Shown one piece after another: positions 28,803 through 38,119 of a stretch of 64,000 nucleotides of DNA. Position 1 is the first letter of the stretch, and each line of letters begins with the position of its first letter. A model generated the notes under the pieces. The model ran no database searches and had not been told where the DNA came from. It saw only the letters and a list, made by a program, of their open reading frames with translations. Made by a program: the position numbers and the translations under genes. This DNA is from CAWCOU01 sp963797335 (GTDB taxonomy: Bacteria > Pseudomonadota > Gammaproteobacteria > JAURND01), in NCBI GenBank assembly GCA_963797335.1, contig CAWCOU010000001.1:20517-84516 (forward strand), written 5' to 3'.

Positions 28803-28960
28803 AAAAATCTCGATAGAATTAATTTTTAGAAATACGGTGGTTGGCACCTGGGAAGAACAACCTATCACATTTACCCGCAAAATCCCATCAGGAAAATTTA
28901 ATAAATTTCCCTGAAAAAAATCCAATAAAAATAGGCATGCCCAGGCATTGCAATTCAGGC

Positions 28961-28990
28961 TTGCGTAAGTTTACGGACAATGTATATACT
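28961..28990 (+). promoter_or_regulatory. Candidate sigma-70 promoter of the cytochrome operon
   Basis: TTGCGT, 18 bases, then TATACT, about 80 bases before the start of the tetrahaem cytochrome gene. The -10 is good and the -35 weak. Read by eye only. Confidence 0.35.
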
Positions 28991-29070
28991 CACCGGCTTT
29001 GGAAATCTAGTTTTCCTTGAAGGGGTTAAATTATAACGCTGTGGTAATTCTAACAAACGAAGGATAAAGG

Positions 29071-30588
29071 ATGCACACGAAAAAGTTATGCCTCAGTTTA
29101 TTATCTTTCTGCGGGCTGAGTGTTTTATTGCTAATTTGTAGCGCAGCCTCCGCACAAACCGCGAATTCAGCTGAAAAATACCCCGATACCAACTACCCGG
29201 TGATCAATTATGGCACGGGCGAACACGCCGACAGTATTAAACGCGGTGAATATTTGGTGAAAGCGGGCGATTGCATTGCCTGCCATACCACCCCCGGTGG
29301 CCAGCCTTTCGCGGGTGGCTTACCGATTAAAACACCGTTTGGCACTATTTATTCCCAAAATATTACCCCGGATACTCAATACGGGATCGGCAAATGGACT
29401 GACGATCAATTTGTACGCGTATTGCGAGAAGGCATTTCCCCTAAGGGTCGCTATTATTTCCCGGTATTTCCTTACCCTTATTTTAATAAATTGACACAGC
29501 AGGATGCCTTGGATATCCGCGCCTATTTGGCCGCCATACCCGCAGTGCCCTTAAAGAACCGTCCTTTAGATATGCCATGGCCGTTCAATGTCCGATTATT
29601 GCAGAGCTTCTGGCGCTTTTTATTCTTTGATTTCCATAAGGGGGAATTCCAGCCCGACCCCAATCAATCGCCGGAATGGAATCGGGGTGCCTACCTGGTG
29701 CAAGGATTAGGGCATTGCAGCCTTTGCCATTCCCCTTTAAATAAATTAGGCGCGCCTATCCAGAAATACGAGTTAGCTGGCGGTTTTATCGAAGGTTATT
29801 CCGCACCCAATATTTCCGCTACGGGTTTACTCAACGTGCCCACCGACAAAGTGCTGGATGTGTTCTTGAAAGATCAAAAATGGAATGGTGGTCAAGTGCA
29901 AGGCCCGATGCTACAGGTGAATCACGACAGCTTACGTTACCTTAGTACGCAAGACCTCACTGCGATTGTCACGTATTTACGCACCGTGCAAAGCAAAACA
30001 CCACCCGCGCCCAGCGTAGGTACTGGGGCTAAAGCTGGAGAAGCCATTTATCAAAAATATTGTACCGGCTGTCACATGGCTGGAGGTGGCGGGGCGCCCA
30101 AGTTTGGTGATTCTGGGCAATGGGCACCGTTCTTAAAGGCAGGTATGGATACGGTCTATAATAATGCCATTAAAGGTATTGACGGTATGCCTGCTAAAGG
30201 GAATTGTGATGCCTGCTCCGATGAACAAATAAAGAGCGCTGTCGATTATATCGTCGGTCAAAGCAAAAGCGGTGGCGGGGCGGCGGCAGCAAATACCACA
30301 ACCCTGGAGCAGAAACAAACCTCACTGGCCAGGGGGCAGCAGGTTTATCAGCAAGTCTGTTCCATTTGCCACGCGGATGGTAAGCTAGGGGCGCCGAAAT
30401 TAGGTGATAAAGCAGCCTGGGTACCCTTGGTAAAAACCAATCTAGACGTTCTCATCACCCGAGCGATTCAGGGTTACAAAGGACACCCTGCCAAAGGGTC
30501 GTGTTATGAATGCACAGATGCAGATATTATTGCAGCTGTGAAGTATATGGCACAGCAGAGCGGGGCAGGTAATTATACATTATGGTAA
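29071..30588 (+). CDS. Exported tetrahaem cytochrome c
   Basis: 505 residues. A signal peptide ends near SAASAQT. Four c-type haem sites CxxCH are at about residues 68 (CIACH), 216 (CSLCH), 331 (CTGCH) and 430 (CSICH). The first half resembles the cytochrome subunit of alcohol/aldehyde/gluconate dehydrogenases. The last two domains are cytochrome-c5-like, each with an extra Cys pair after the haem site (GNCDACSDEQI and GSCYECTDADI). It would carry electrons in the periplasm. It lies 139 bases before ctaC in the same direction, so it probably feeds the oxidase encoded next to it; no dehydrogenase partner is nearby. Confidence 0.88.
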   Translation: MHTKKLCLSLLSFCGLSVLLLICSAASAQTANSAEKYPDTNYPVINYGTGEHADSIKRGEYLVKAGDCIACHTTPGGQPFAGGLPIKTPFGTIYSQNITPDTQYGIGKWTDDQFVRVLREGISPKGRYYFPVFPYPYFNKLTQQDALDIRAYLAAIPAVPLKNRPLDMPWPFNVRLLQSFWRFLFFDFHKGEFQPDPNQSPEWNRGAYLVQGLGHCSLCHSPLNKLGAPIQKYELAGGFIEGYSAPNISATGLLNVPTDKVLDVFLKDQKWNGGQVQGPMLQVNHDSLRYLSTQDLTAIVTYLRTVQSKTPPAPSVGTGAKAGEAIYQKYCTGCHMAGGGGAPKFGDSGQWAPFLKAGMDTVYNNAIKGIDGMPAKGNCDACSDEQIKSAVDYIVGQSKSGGGAAAANTTTLEQKQTSLARGQQVYQQVCSICHADGKLGAPKLGDKAAWVPLVKTNLDVLITRAIQGYKGHPAKGSCYECTDADIIAAVKYMAQQSGAGNYTLW

Positions 30589-30727
30589 ACCGTTAGAAGT
30601 GGACGTGCTGCTCGCGTTCGCAGAGGTAGCAGCGTTCATTAGAACAGGGCGCTAAAAATGGAATTGTTGTTTTAAACGACTGGCCAAGGATGGGGAGGAA
30701 AACCAGAAAAAAAAAGAGACCAATACC

Positions 30728-31918
30728 ATGCAATTCATGCGTAAATTTAAATTTTTTTTAGGACTGCTGTTCAGCATAGCTGGGATCCCATGCGCTTACG
30801 CTGATTACACATTAAATTTAACCCCCGGCGTCACCCCCATCAGCCAAGACATCTATAATCTCCACATGACCATATTTTGGATTTGCGTGGCCATTGGTGT
30901 GGTTGTATTTGGCGTCATGTTCTACTCCTTATTTGCACATCGAAAATCACGAGGCATAAAACCAGCCACTTTTCACGGCAATACCCGCGTTGAAATATTC
31001 TGGGCGGTGGTGCCGTTGATTATCTTAATTATCATGGCCGTTCCCGCAACATTAGTGTTGATGCGCATGGAAGACAGCAGCAAAGCGGATGTCAACATTA
31101 AAGTCACCGGTTACCAATGGAAATGGCAATACGAATACCTGGATGAAGGCATCAGTTTTTATAGCAACTTAGCCACGCCCCCCGAACAAATAAAAAATAA
31201 AGCGCCGAAAAACAAATGGTACTTATTGGAAGTGGATAACCCCGTAGTGGTGCCCATCCACAAAAAAATCCGATTCTTAGTGACCGCCAACGACGTCATT
31301 CATTCTTGGTGGGTACCTGACTTAGGCATTAAACGCGATGCCATTCCCGGTTTTATCCACGAAGCATGGGCGCGTATTGAAAAACCAGGCATCTATCGTG
31401 GCCAATGCGCGGAGTTATGTGGTTTAAACCACGCGTTTATGCCGATCGTCGTCGATGCTCGAACCGAAGCGGATTACGATAAATGGGTGCAAGAGCAAAA
31501 ATCCAATGCTGCCCAGGGCGCGGGCGCCTCGCAGGCGTTGCCACAGACAGAAGTCAATAAAACCTATACTTTGCAAGAATTAATGCAGCAGGGCGAGCAA
31601 GTCTATAATTCACGCTGTGCCGCCTGCCATAAACCCGATGGTAAAGGCATGCCACCGGCTTTCCCCGCGCTAAAAGGGAGTGCCATTGCCACCGGCCCGG
31701 TGCAGAACCACATTGATATTGTTCTCAAGGGCAAGCCCGGAACGGCCATGGTTGCGTTTGGACCGCAATTAAATGATGTTGATATTGCTGCCGTCATTAC
31801 CTACGAACGTAATGCTTGGGGCAATGCGGATAATAAAAATAATCAGAATGCCGGTGGCCTAGTTCAGCCGGCCACTATAGCTAATAATCGCCAGTCACAG
31901 GGGGGCAGTCAACCATGA
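30728..31918 (+). CDS. ctaC: Cytochrome c oxidase subunit II with fused cytochrome c domain
   Basis: 396 residues. A signal peptide and two transmembrane helices precede the cupredoxin domain. CuA ligands are His in DVIHSWW and C227/C231/H235 in QCAELCGLNHAFM. The C-terminal ~110 residues add a cytochrome c domain with CAACH at 297-301, making it a caa3-type subunit II. It accepts electrons from cytochrome c and passes them through CuA to subunit I. The ATGA overlap with ctaD shows an operon. First gene of ctaC-ctaD-ctaG-ctaE. Confidence 0.96.
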   Translation: MQFMRKFKFFLGLLFSIAGIPCAYADYTLNLTPGVTPISQDIYNLHMTIFWICVAIGVVVFGVMFYSLFAHRKSRGIKPATFHGNTRVEIFWAVVPLIILIIMAVPATLVLMRMEDSSKADVNIKVTGYQWKWQYEYLDEGISFYSNLATPPEQIKNKAPKNKWYLLEVDNPVVVPIHKKIRFLVTANDVIHSWWVPDLGIKRDAIPGFIHEAWARIEKPGIYRGQCAELCGLNHAFMPIVVDARTEADYDKWVQEQKSNAAQGAGASQALPQTEVNKTYTLQELMQQGEQVYNSRCAACHKPDGKGMPPAFPALKGSAIATGPVQNHIDIVLKGKPGTAMVAFGPQLNDVDIAAVITYERNAWGNADNKNNQNAGGLVQPATIANNRQSQGGSQP

Positions 31919-33570
31919 GCGATAAATCCATTAATAACCCCATCACGGAGCATGATGCCGGACATGACCATGGTCAAGGTGTCACAGAAAAAGGACTATG
32001 GCCGTACATTCGCCGCTGGGTTTTTACCACCAACCATAAAGACATTGGTACCTTGTATTTATGGTTATCATGCATCATGTTTTTTGTGGCAGGCACTATG
32101 GCGTTATTGATTCGCGCCGAATTATTCCAACCCGGTCATCGCTTGCTCGACCCTGACTTCTTCAACCAAATGACGACCATGCATGGTTTAATCATGGTAT
32201 TTGGTGTGGTCATGCCAGCCTTCGTCGGTTTAGCGAACTGGCAAATTCCGCTGATGATAGGCGCTCCCGATATGGCGTTGCCGCGCTTAAATAACTGGAG
32301 TTTCTGGATTCTACCATTTGCGTTCACGCTATTACTCAGCACCTTCCTGCTGCCGGGATCTGCACCTAATTACGGTTGGACTTTTTACGCGCCACTGTCC
32401 ACTACTTACGGCCCGCCCAGCACTGACTTTATGATTTTCTCTATCCACATGATGGGCTTGTCTTCCATATTAGGCGCCATCAATATCATTGCCACCATCC
32501 TTAATATGCGTGCACCTGGCCTTAAGTTTATGAAAATGCCGGTGTTCGTGTGGAGTTGGTTGATTACCGCCTTCTTATTGCTAGGCATTATGCCGGTATT
32601 GGCGGGTGCAGTGACCATGATGTTAACCGATCGTCATTTTGGCACTACCTTTTTTAACGCCGCAGGTGGCGGTGACCCGGTGTTATTCCAACACGTGTTT
32701 TGGTTTTTCGGTCACCCGGAAGTGTATGTATTAATACTACCGGCCTTTGGTGTCATGTCGGAGGTTATCCCCACTTTTAGCCGTAAACCCTTATTCGGTT
32801 ATTCATTCATGGTGTACGCCATCATCGCCATTGCCGTGTTATCCTACATTGTGTGGGCGCACCACATGTTTACCACCGGTATTCCCTTAGCGGCGCAATT
32901 ATTTTTTATGTATGCCACCATGCTCATTGCCGTGCCGACCGGTATTAAAGTTTTTAATTGGGTCAGTACGATTTATAAAGGCGCATTAACGTTTGAAACC
33001 CCGATGCTATTTGCCATTGCCTTTGTGTTCCTGTTTACCATCGGTGGATTTTCGGGGTTAATGTTGGCGATAGTGCCGGCGGATTATCAATACCAGGATA
33101 CGTATTTTGTGGTTGCCCATTTCCACTATGTATTAGTGCCCGGTTCCATTTTCGGTATTATGACCGGCGTTTATTACTGGTTACCGAAATGGACTGGCCG
33201 CATGTTTAGCGAAAAGTTGGGGAAATGGCATTTTTGGTTGTCGGTCATTGGCTTGAACATCACCTTCTTCCCCATGCATTTCCTGGGCTTGGCCGGTATG
33301 CCACGACGCATTCCCGATTACGCCTTGCAATTCACCGATTTTAATAGCATTGCTAGTGTGGGTGCCTATATTTTTGGCCTATCCCAATTATTATTTATTA
33401 TCAATATCATCTGGACTATTCGCAAAGGTAAGCCGGCCACCGCACAGGTATGGGAAGGTGCGCATGGTTTGGAGTGGGAATTACCCTCACCGGCACCGTA
33501 TCATAGTTGGGTAACACCACCTGACCGACAAACGATTGATAAGATTAGTCAATGGCATCCACCGCAGTAA
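31915..33570 (+). CDS. ctaD: Cytochrome c oxidase subunit I
   Basis: 551 residues, 12 membrane segments. Haem and CuB ligands are visible: His in MTTMHGLIMVFG, the CuB/crosslink motif GHPEVYVLILPAFG, the His pair in VWAHHMFTTG, and the two haem His in VVAHFHYVLVPG. Catalyses oxygen reduction with proton pumping in the inner membrane. Starts inside the ctaC stop and is followed after 18 bases by ctaG. Confidence 0.98.
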   Translation: MSDKSINNPITEHDAGHDHGQGVTEKGLWPYIRRWVFTTNHKDIGTLYLWLSCIMFFVAGTMALLIRAELFQPGHRLLDPDFFNQMTTMHGLIMVFGVVMPAFVGLANWQIPLMIGAPDMALPRLNNWSFWILPFAFTLLLSTFLLPGSAPNYGWTFYAPLSTTYGPPSTDFMIFSIHMMGLSSILGAINIIATILNMRAPGLKFMKMPVFVWSWLITAFLLLGIMPVLAGAVTMMLTDRHFGTTFFNAAGGGDPVLFQHVFWFFGHPEVYVLILPAFGVMSEVIPTFSRKPLFGYSFMVYAIIAIAVLSYIVWAHHMFTTGIPLAAQLFFMYATMLIAVPTGIKVFNWVSTIYKGALTFETPMLFAIAFVFLFTIGGFSGLMLAIVPADYQYQDTYFVVAHFHYVLVPGSIFGIMTGVYYWLPKWTGRMFSEKLGKWHFWLSVIGLNITFFPMHFLGLAGMPRRIPDYALQFTDFNSIASVGAYIFGLSQLLFIINIIWTIRKGKPATAQVWEGAHGLEWELPSPAPYHSWVTPPDRQTIDKISQWHPPQ

Positions 33571-33588
33571 AGCAGGAGTGATGATAAA

Positions 33589-34191
33589 ATGTCGCGTTCT
33601 GATTTCAATACTCCTGAAAAATCGCCCCAAAAGAAAACGCAACGGTTGGCGCTTATCTTGTTGATCTGCGCCGTTGCCATGTTTGGTTTCGGTTACGCCC
33701 TGGTGCCTTTGTATGATGTGCTTTGTAAATCGTTGGGCTTTAATGGCAAGACCTCCGGACAGGTGAGCAGTGCCGTGAGCTCGGTCGATATGACCCGCCT
33801 GGTGACGGTGCAATTCCTCGCCACTAAAAATGCCAATTTACCGTGGAAATTTTATCCGTATCGTACGGTAGTGGAAGTTCACCCCGGGCAAAATACCCAT
33901 GTCGCGTATTTTGCCAAAAATGACAGCGACCATACGATGACGGTGCAAGCCATTCCCAGCGTCGCGCCGGGACCCGCAGCGAAATACTTGAAAAAGACAG
34001 AATGTTTTTGCTTTGCTCAGCAAACCCTGGCCAGTCACGACACCATGGACATGCCGCTGATATTTCACCTCGACCGGGATTTGCCAAAGGATATCCACAC
34101 CGTGACTTTATCCTATACGTTGTTCGATGTGACCCATATGAAGAAAACATCCACGCAACCACAAAATAAAAATAGCTTTCAACAATCGTAA
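33589..34191 (+). CDS. ctaG: Cytochrome c oxidase copper-assembly protein
   Basis: 200 residues. A single N-terminal transmembrane helix (LALILLICAVAMFGFGYALV) precedes a Cox11/CtaG periplasmic domain with the copper site CFCF in KKTECFCFAQQTL. It inserts copper into the CuB centre of subunit I. Its position between ctaD and ctaE is the usual one. The C-terminal tail is polar. Confidence 0.95.
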   Translation: MSRSDFNTPEKSPQKKTQRLALILLICAVAMFGFGYALVPLYDVLCKSLGFNGKTSGQVSSAVSSVDMTRLVTVQFLATKNANLPWKFYPYRTVVEVHPGQNTHVAYFAKNDSDHTMTVQAIPSVAPGPAAKYLKKTECFCFAQQTLASHDTMDMPLIFHLDRDLPKDIHTVTLSYTLFDVTHMKKTSTQPQNKNSFQQS

Positions 34192-34263
34192 ACTTTAAAC
34201 CGTGAGCCTGGCCTTCAGTTGTTGCTAATGAGGAAAAATTAACAGAAAATAATTCATAGTTGA

Positions 34264-34336
34264 ACCTGGTAGCGCGGTCTAAAATATCTCCTTCTCCCCT
34301 TGTGGGAGAAGGAGAATTAGCCCGCGCTCCCAGGTA
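34264..34336. repeat. Nested inverted repeats between ctaG and ctaE
   Basis: An outer pair (ACCTGGTAGCGCGG and CCGCGCTCCCAGGT) encloses the family-B hairpin CCTTCTCCCCTTGTGGGAG at 34290-34312. It fills most of the 170-bp gap in the operon and would form a stable RNA hairpin between the two messages. Confidence 0.65.
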
Positions 34337-34361
34337 AAACATACTTATCAGGAATCATCCT

Positions 34362-35243
34362 ATGTCATCACATTCCAAAGGGAGTTACTACCTACCTGCG
34401 CCCAGTCATTGGCCCATCGTCGGTTCTATCGCCTTATTCTGCATCATGTTTGGTGCAGCCAACTGGTTGCACCAAGTCTCCTACGGCCCGATATTTTTTG
34501 TCGTCGGAATTTCCCTGCTCATCTTCATGCTATTCGGCTGGTTTGCCACCGTGATTCGCGAAGGACAGCAAGGTTTATACGACAACAAACAATTAGACCG
34601 ATCTTTCCGCTGGGGAATGTGTTGGTTTATTTTCTCAGAAGTCATGTTCTTCGGTGCCTTTTTCGGCACCTTATTCTATGTCCGCGAATTTTCCGTCCCC
34701 TGGCTTGCCGGAGAAGGCCATGGCGTCATGACCCATCTATTACTCTGGCCCAATTTCACAGGCGCATGGCCGGTACTACAAAACCCCAACCCAGCCGCAT
34801 TCGTTGCCCCCAAAAGCGTCATGGAAACCTGGGGCCTGCCAGCATTAAACACCTTAATTTTGCTCACCAGCGGCGTGACCATCACCATCGCTCACTGGGG
34901 TATAGTCAAACACAATCGAATACAAGCATTAGTAGGCCAAGGACTAACCGTACTACTAGGCCTATGCTTCCTGACGATGCAAGCCCACGAATACACCATT
35001 GCCTACCTAGAAAAAGGATTAACCCTAGGCTCCGGTATCTTCGGCACCACCTTCTTCATGCTCACCGGCTTTCACGCCCTACACGTCACCATCGGCACCA
35101 TCATGCTGATCACCATCTTCTTCCGCATCTATCGTCACCACTTCGATAAACACAGCCACTTCGCCTTCGAAGCCGTCTCTTGGTATTGGCACTTCGTCGA
35201 CGTCGTCTGGTTAATGCTATTTGTATTCGTATATTGGATGTAG
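34362..35243 (+). CDS. ctaE: Cytochrome c oxidase subunit III
   Basis: 293 residues, seven membrane segments. Typical subunit III features: SHWPIVGSIALFCIM at the start, the conserved Glu region FSEVMFFGAFFGTLFYVREF, and the C-terminal LTGFHALHVTIGT and EAVSWYWHFVDVVWLMLFV. Last gene of the oxidase operon. A long shadow frame inside it is His/Arg-rich and not a gene. Confidence 0.97.
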   Translation: MSSHSKGSYYLPAPSHWPIVGSIALFCIMFGAANWLHQVSYGPIFFVVGISLLIFMLFGWFATVIREGQQGLYDNKQLDRSFRWGMCWFIFSEVMFFGAFFGTLFYVREFSVPWLAGEGHGVMTHLLLWPNFTGAWPVLQNPNPAAFVAPKSVMETWGLPALNTLILLTSGVTITIAHWGIVKHNRIQALVGQGLTVLLGLCFLTMQAHEYTIAYLEKGLTLGSGIFGTTFFMLTGFHALHVTIGTIMLITIFFRIYRHHFDKHSHFAFEAVSWYWHFVDVVWLMLFVFVYWM

Positions 35244-35263
35244 TATGAGACCTGCCACCTTGA

Positions 35264-35558
35264 GAGCTTGTCACTAACAGAAGGGGTGGCGCGGAGGGGA
35301 GCCTTATTTTTTGCGCAGCAAAAAATGAGTACCGCAGCGACAGGACCCCGGATGCACCTAAGCAATTAAAGGGGTCTTAAGGGGGTCAAGTCTGTTAAGG
35401 GGGTCAAGTCTGGATTTAAGCCGTATTAAAGGCAGAAATCCAGACTTGACCCTTTTTCGGGAGCTTGTCACTAACAGAAGGGGTGGCGCGGAGGGGAGCC
35501 TTATTTTTTGCGCAGCAAAAAATGAGTACCGCAGCGACAGGACCCCGGATGCACCTAA
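35264..35558. repeat. Pair of 98-bp direct repeats around a 17-bp inverted repeat
   Basis: The copies at 35264-35361 and 35461-35558 appear identical. Each holds a hairpin ATTTTTTGC-GCA-GCAAAAAAT. Between them lies GGGTCAAGTCTGGATTT (35401-35417) and its perfect complement at 35436-35452, with a further partial copy at 35381. The GGGTCAAGTCTGG core resembles REP-type elements mobilised by RayT (Y1) transposases in other proteobacteria; no such gene is here. It fills the gap between the converging ctaE and the membrane gene. Confidence 0.85.
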
Positions 35559-35570
35559 CAAGAACCGCTC

Positions 35571-36458
35571 TCAAACACTTTTTTCCAAAGAAGGAACTAC
35601 CACATTAGCATGAGTCAAAGGCTGATGCTTTCGCACTTTCAAATCATGAAACTGAACCAGAAACACAGCAGCTATCCAAGGATAAATAATCGTATCCGCC
35701 AGAATATTCACCAGCACATTCGCGATAGGAAACGGTGGCGATATAACCAAGCCTAAAACCAAATTCACCAGCTGATTAATCACAAAACCAAAAGCCAAAG
35801 GAATCAACAACACCACAAAAGTAGCCCACCAACGCCCCTTCACCAAATAAAAACTCTGCTTCAACGACTTCACAACCGGCCAATTATCAAGAAGAATCAG
35901 CACATTGACCAAACACAAATACGTCCCCACGACAATCCACACCAAGGCCAGTACACCAATAGCACTAATCGACAGCGCTGAAGGAGAGAAAGTAGCCGTT
36001 TTAGCCACCAATGAAACCAGCAATAAAATAACGCCTATCACCAACATAAGTATCAATAAACAAGCCAAAATCACCAAATTATTGAGAATAAAACCGCCAA
36101 TCACCGGAAAGAATTTCTTCCCAGCCATTTTTAACGAGGTAATCGGAGTGGGAGCCGCAGCTGGATCAACAGCGGCCAGCGTTTGCATGCGGTGCAATAT
36201 AAACGTTTCCCCGTAAATTAAAATCAGCGTACCGATGATGCTTAAAATAAAATCAGTCGTGCTAAAAGCGTTTAATCCTTGCGCTTGAGTTGCCAATAAA
36301 GAAAAATTGCCTGCCAATTGCGGAGAAGTCAGTAACAGCAACGGCAGTAGCCAGAGTAGCTGCCAACGCCAGATACGGCTAAATGTATACTTGTACAGGC
36401 TAAAACTGTCCAATAACACGCCAGCAGGTGTTTGTGGTTCCTTCGAAAAATTAAACAT
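35571..36458 (-). CDS. Multi-pass membrane protein, paralogue of the 13.4-kb gene
   Basis: 295 residues, about six hydrophobic segments. The C-terminal half matches the 13.4-kb protein in pattern: an amphipathic helix before RWWATFVVL, then membrane spans and an ending QFHDLKVRKHQ. Function unknown; similar to YciC-like / GPDP-membrane-domain-like proteins. Good Shine-Dalgarno (GGAAGAG) close to the ATG. It lies downstream of the CorC-like gene by 29 bases in the same direction, so the two are probably co-transcribed. Confidence 0.75.
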   Translation of the reverse strand: MFNFSKEPQTPAGVLLDSFSLYKYTFSRIWRWQLLWLLPLLLLTSPQLAGNFSLLATQAQGLNAFSTTDFILSIIGTLILIYGETFILHRMQTLAAVDPAAAPTPITSLKMAGKKFFPVIGGFILNNLVILACLLILMLVIGVILLLVSLVAKTATFSPSALSISAIGVLALVWIVVGTYLCLVNVLILLDNWPVVKSLKQSFYLVKGRWWATFVVLLIPLAFGFVINQLVNLVLGLVISPPFPIANVLVNILADTIIYPWIAAVFLVQFHDLKVRKHQPLTHANVVVPSLEKSV

Positions 36459-36487
36459 ATCTCTTCCTCTTCAATTGTCAACAGACC

Positions 36488-37789
36488 CTAGTCTGCTTTA
36501 GGGCCTTTTTTAGGGTAGATTTTCACCAACAAAATTCGTGGCCCCTTCAATTTAAGAACAACCACGTCAAATTCCTTAAAACTAACCCGTTCATCGGCAT
36601 TTGGCAAGCGTTCTAGCTTCAGTAATAATAATCCAGCGATAGTGTGGGCGGAAGACTCGGGTAGCACGATATCCAAGGCTTTTTCTAATAAATAAAGCGG
36701 AGTTGTACCTTTCATCAACAGCGCACCGTCCTTGGTCAGAGACCAGTCAGGGCTGGGTTTGTGGAACTCATCTTGAATTTGGCCAAGCAGAGCTTGGAGA
36801 ATATTCTCCAGTGTCACAAAGCCTATGGGTTGGCCGGTTTTTTGTTTAACGATAGCCAATTGCGTGGCGCCGCGTCGGAACCGACGGAACAACGCCAGCG
36901 CCGGCAATTCAGGATCAATACTCAACACCGGCCGAATCAATGGTCGCAATGATTGCTGATCTTGGCTGGCAAAGAAAATATCTTTGACATGAAGAATGCC
37001 GATGATTTGGCTTGGATCTGTTTCATACACGGGGTAACGGCTAAAGCGATATTCCTTCATTCGTTGCAACAGGGTTTCCGTTGGCTCGTTTAACGACAAC
37101 ATCACTAACTCTTCAGCGGGACGCATCAGATCAGCGATTTGTAAATCGGCAAAATCCAAGACATTATCTAATATCTCCGCTTCTTCTTTTGCCAGCTCAC
37201 CGTGTAAATGGCTGACATTGAGGATGAGCTTCAATTCTTCCGAAGAATAAAAGCTGCTTTCATTTTCGAGTCGGTGACTGCCCAGGGATCTTAATAACAA
37301 ATTGGAACTGGCGCTTAATAACCAAATGAAGGGATACATCAACCAGTAAAAATAAAAAAGAGGTAGGGCTGTCCATAGCGACATGCGTTGTGGATTGGTG
37401 ATGGCCAGCGATTTAGGGGCCAATTCGCCGACGACGATGTGGACGAAGGTGATAATAAAAAAGGCAAGAAAAAAACTAACGACGGTGATGGTATTCGGAG
37501 AGGTTAAGCCTATCGAATGAAAAAAAGGTTCTAATATCTTAGCGAGGGCGGGTTCACCAATCCAACCTAAACCGAGAGAGGCTAGGGTAATGCCTAATTG
37601 GCAGGCTGAGAGTGAAGCATCCAGCTGAGAATGCACTTTCGCTAAAATAATACCGCGAAAACCATATACGGATTTAATGGCTTCCAAACGGGTGTGCCGT
37701 AATTTGACTAGCGCAAATTCGGCAGCGACAAAAAAGCCGTTCAGTGCAATGAGCAACAATGATACAACGATCAAGACCAGATTGGTCAC
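36488..37789 (-). CDS. CNNM/CorC-type membrane protein (hemolysin C-like) with CBS pair
   Basis: 433 residues from a GTG start with GAGG upstream. N-terminal DUF21/CNNM membrane domain (FFVAAEFALVKLRHTRLEAI, then ACQLGITLASLGLGWIGEPA), a CBS pair at ~205-330 (VMLSLNEPTETLLQRMKEY and FSRYPVYETD), and a C-terminal CorC_HlyC domain. Members are linked to Mg/Co export or resistance; hemolysin naming is historical. It sits in the inner membrane. Confidence 0.88.
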   Translation of the reverse strand: MTNLVLIVVSLLLIALNGFFVAAEFALVKLRHTRLEAIKSVYGFRGIILAKVHSQLDASLSACQLGITLASLGLGWIGEPALAKILEPFFHSIGLTSPNTITVVSFFLAFFIITFVHIVVGELAPKSLAITNPQRMSLWTALPLFYFYWLMYPFIWLLSASSNLLLRSLGSHRLENESSFYSSEELKLILNVSHLHGELAKEEAEILDNVLDFADLQIADLMRPAEELVMLSLNEPTETLLQRMKEYRFSRYPVYETDPSQIIGILHVKDIFFASQDQQSLRPLIRPVLSIDPELPALALFRRFRRGATQLAIVKQKTGQPIGFVTLENILQALLGQIQDEFHKPSPDWSLTKDGALLMKGTTPLYLLEKALDIVLPESSAHTIAGLLLLKLERLPNADERVSFKEFDVVVLKLKGPRILLVKIYPKKGPKAD

Positions 37790-37819
37790 TACACGCGTCC
37801 TCGTTGCTAGGTTAACTCA

Positions 37820-38107
37820 TTAACGGCGCATACCGCGGTATGCAACGTCTTCTTCATCGGGCACAAAAGAAGTGATGGTGGTCGCGGAATTGAAGGCTTC
37901 TTTCGTAATTAACCCAGGGTATCGCTGAGTGATTTGGCGTAATAAATAACCACCTTCTTCTTGTAAATTTTCCTGGATACGTTTGATGGAGGGTTGGATA
38001 TCGTTTAGCACATCCAAAAAGACTTTTATTTCTTCGTTGATTTTAGCCGCCAATGCTTGCCCGGCATGTTGTGGGTTTTCCGTTTTAGTTGCAAATGGAT
38101 TAAACAT
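37820..38107 (-). CDS. Small hypothetical helical protein
   Basis: 95 residues, not recognised. Mostly helical and charged (AAKINEEIKVFLDVLNDIQP), with no membrane segment or signal peptide, ending EEDVAYRGMRR. It lies 12 bases after the coiled-coil gene and 30 before the CorC-like gene in the same direction, so it belongs to that transcription unit and may act with the coiled-coil protein. Confidence 0.6.
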   Translation of the reverse strand: MFNPFATKTENPQHAGQALAAKINEEIKVFLDVLNDIQPSIKRIQENLQEEGGYLLRQITQRYPGLITKEAFNSATTITSFVPDEEDVAYRGMRR

Positions 38108-38119
38108 AGCGTGACTCGA

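Noticed and set aside
28803..29070. A T-box or other riboswitch before serS
   Set aside because: No T-box core or specifier structure could be seen, and such control is rare in gammaproteobacteria.
34409..35149. 246-codon open frame overlapping ctaE in another frame
   Set aside because: His/Arg-rich translation typical of a shadow of a membrane protein gene; ctaE is certain.
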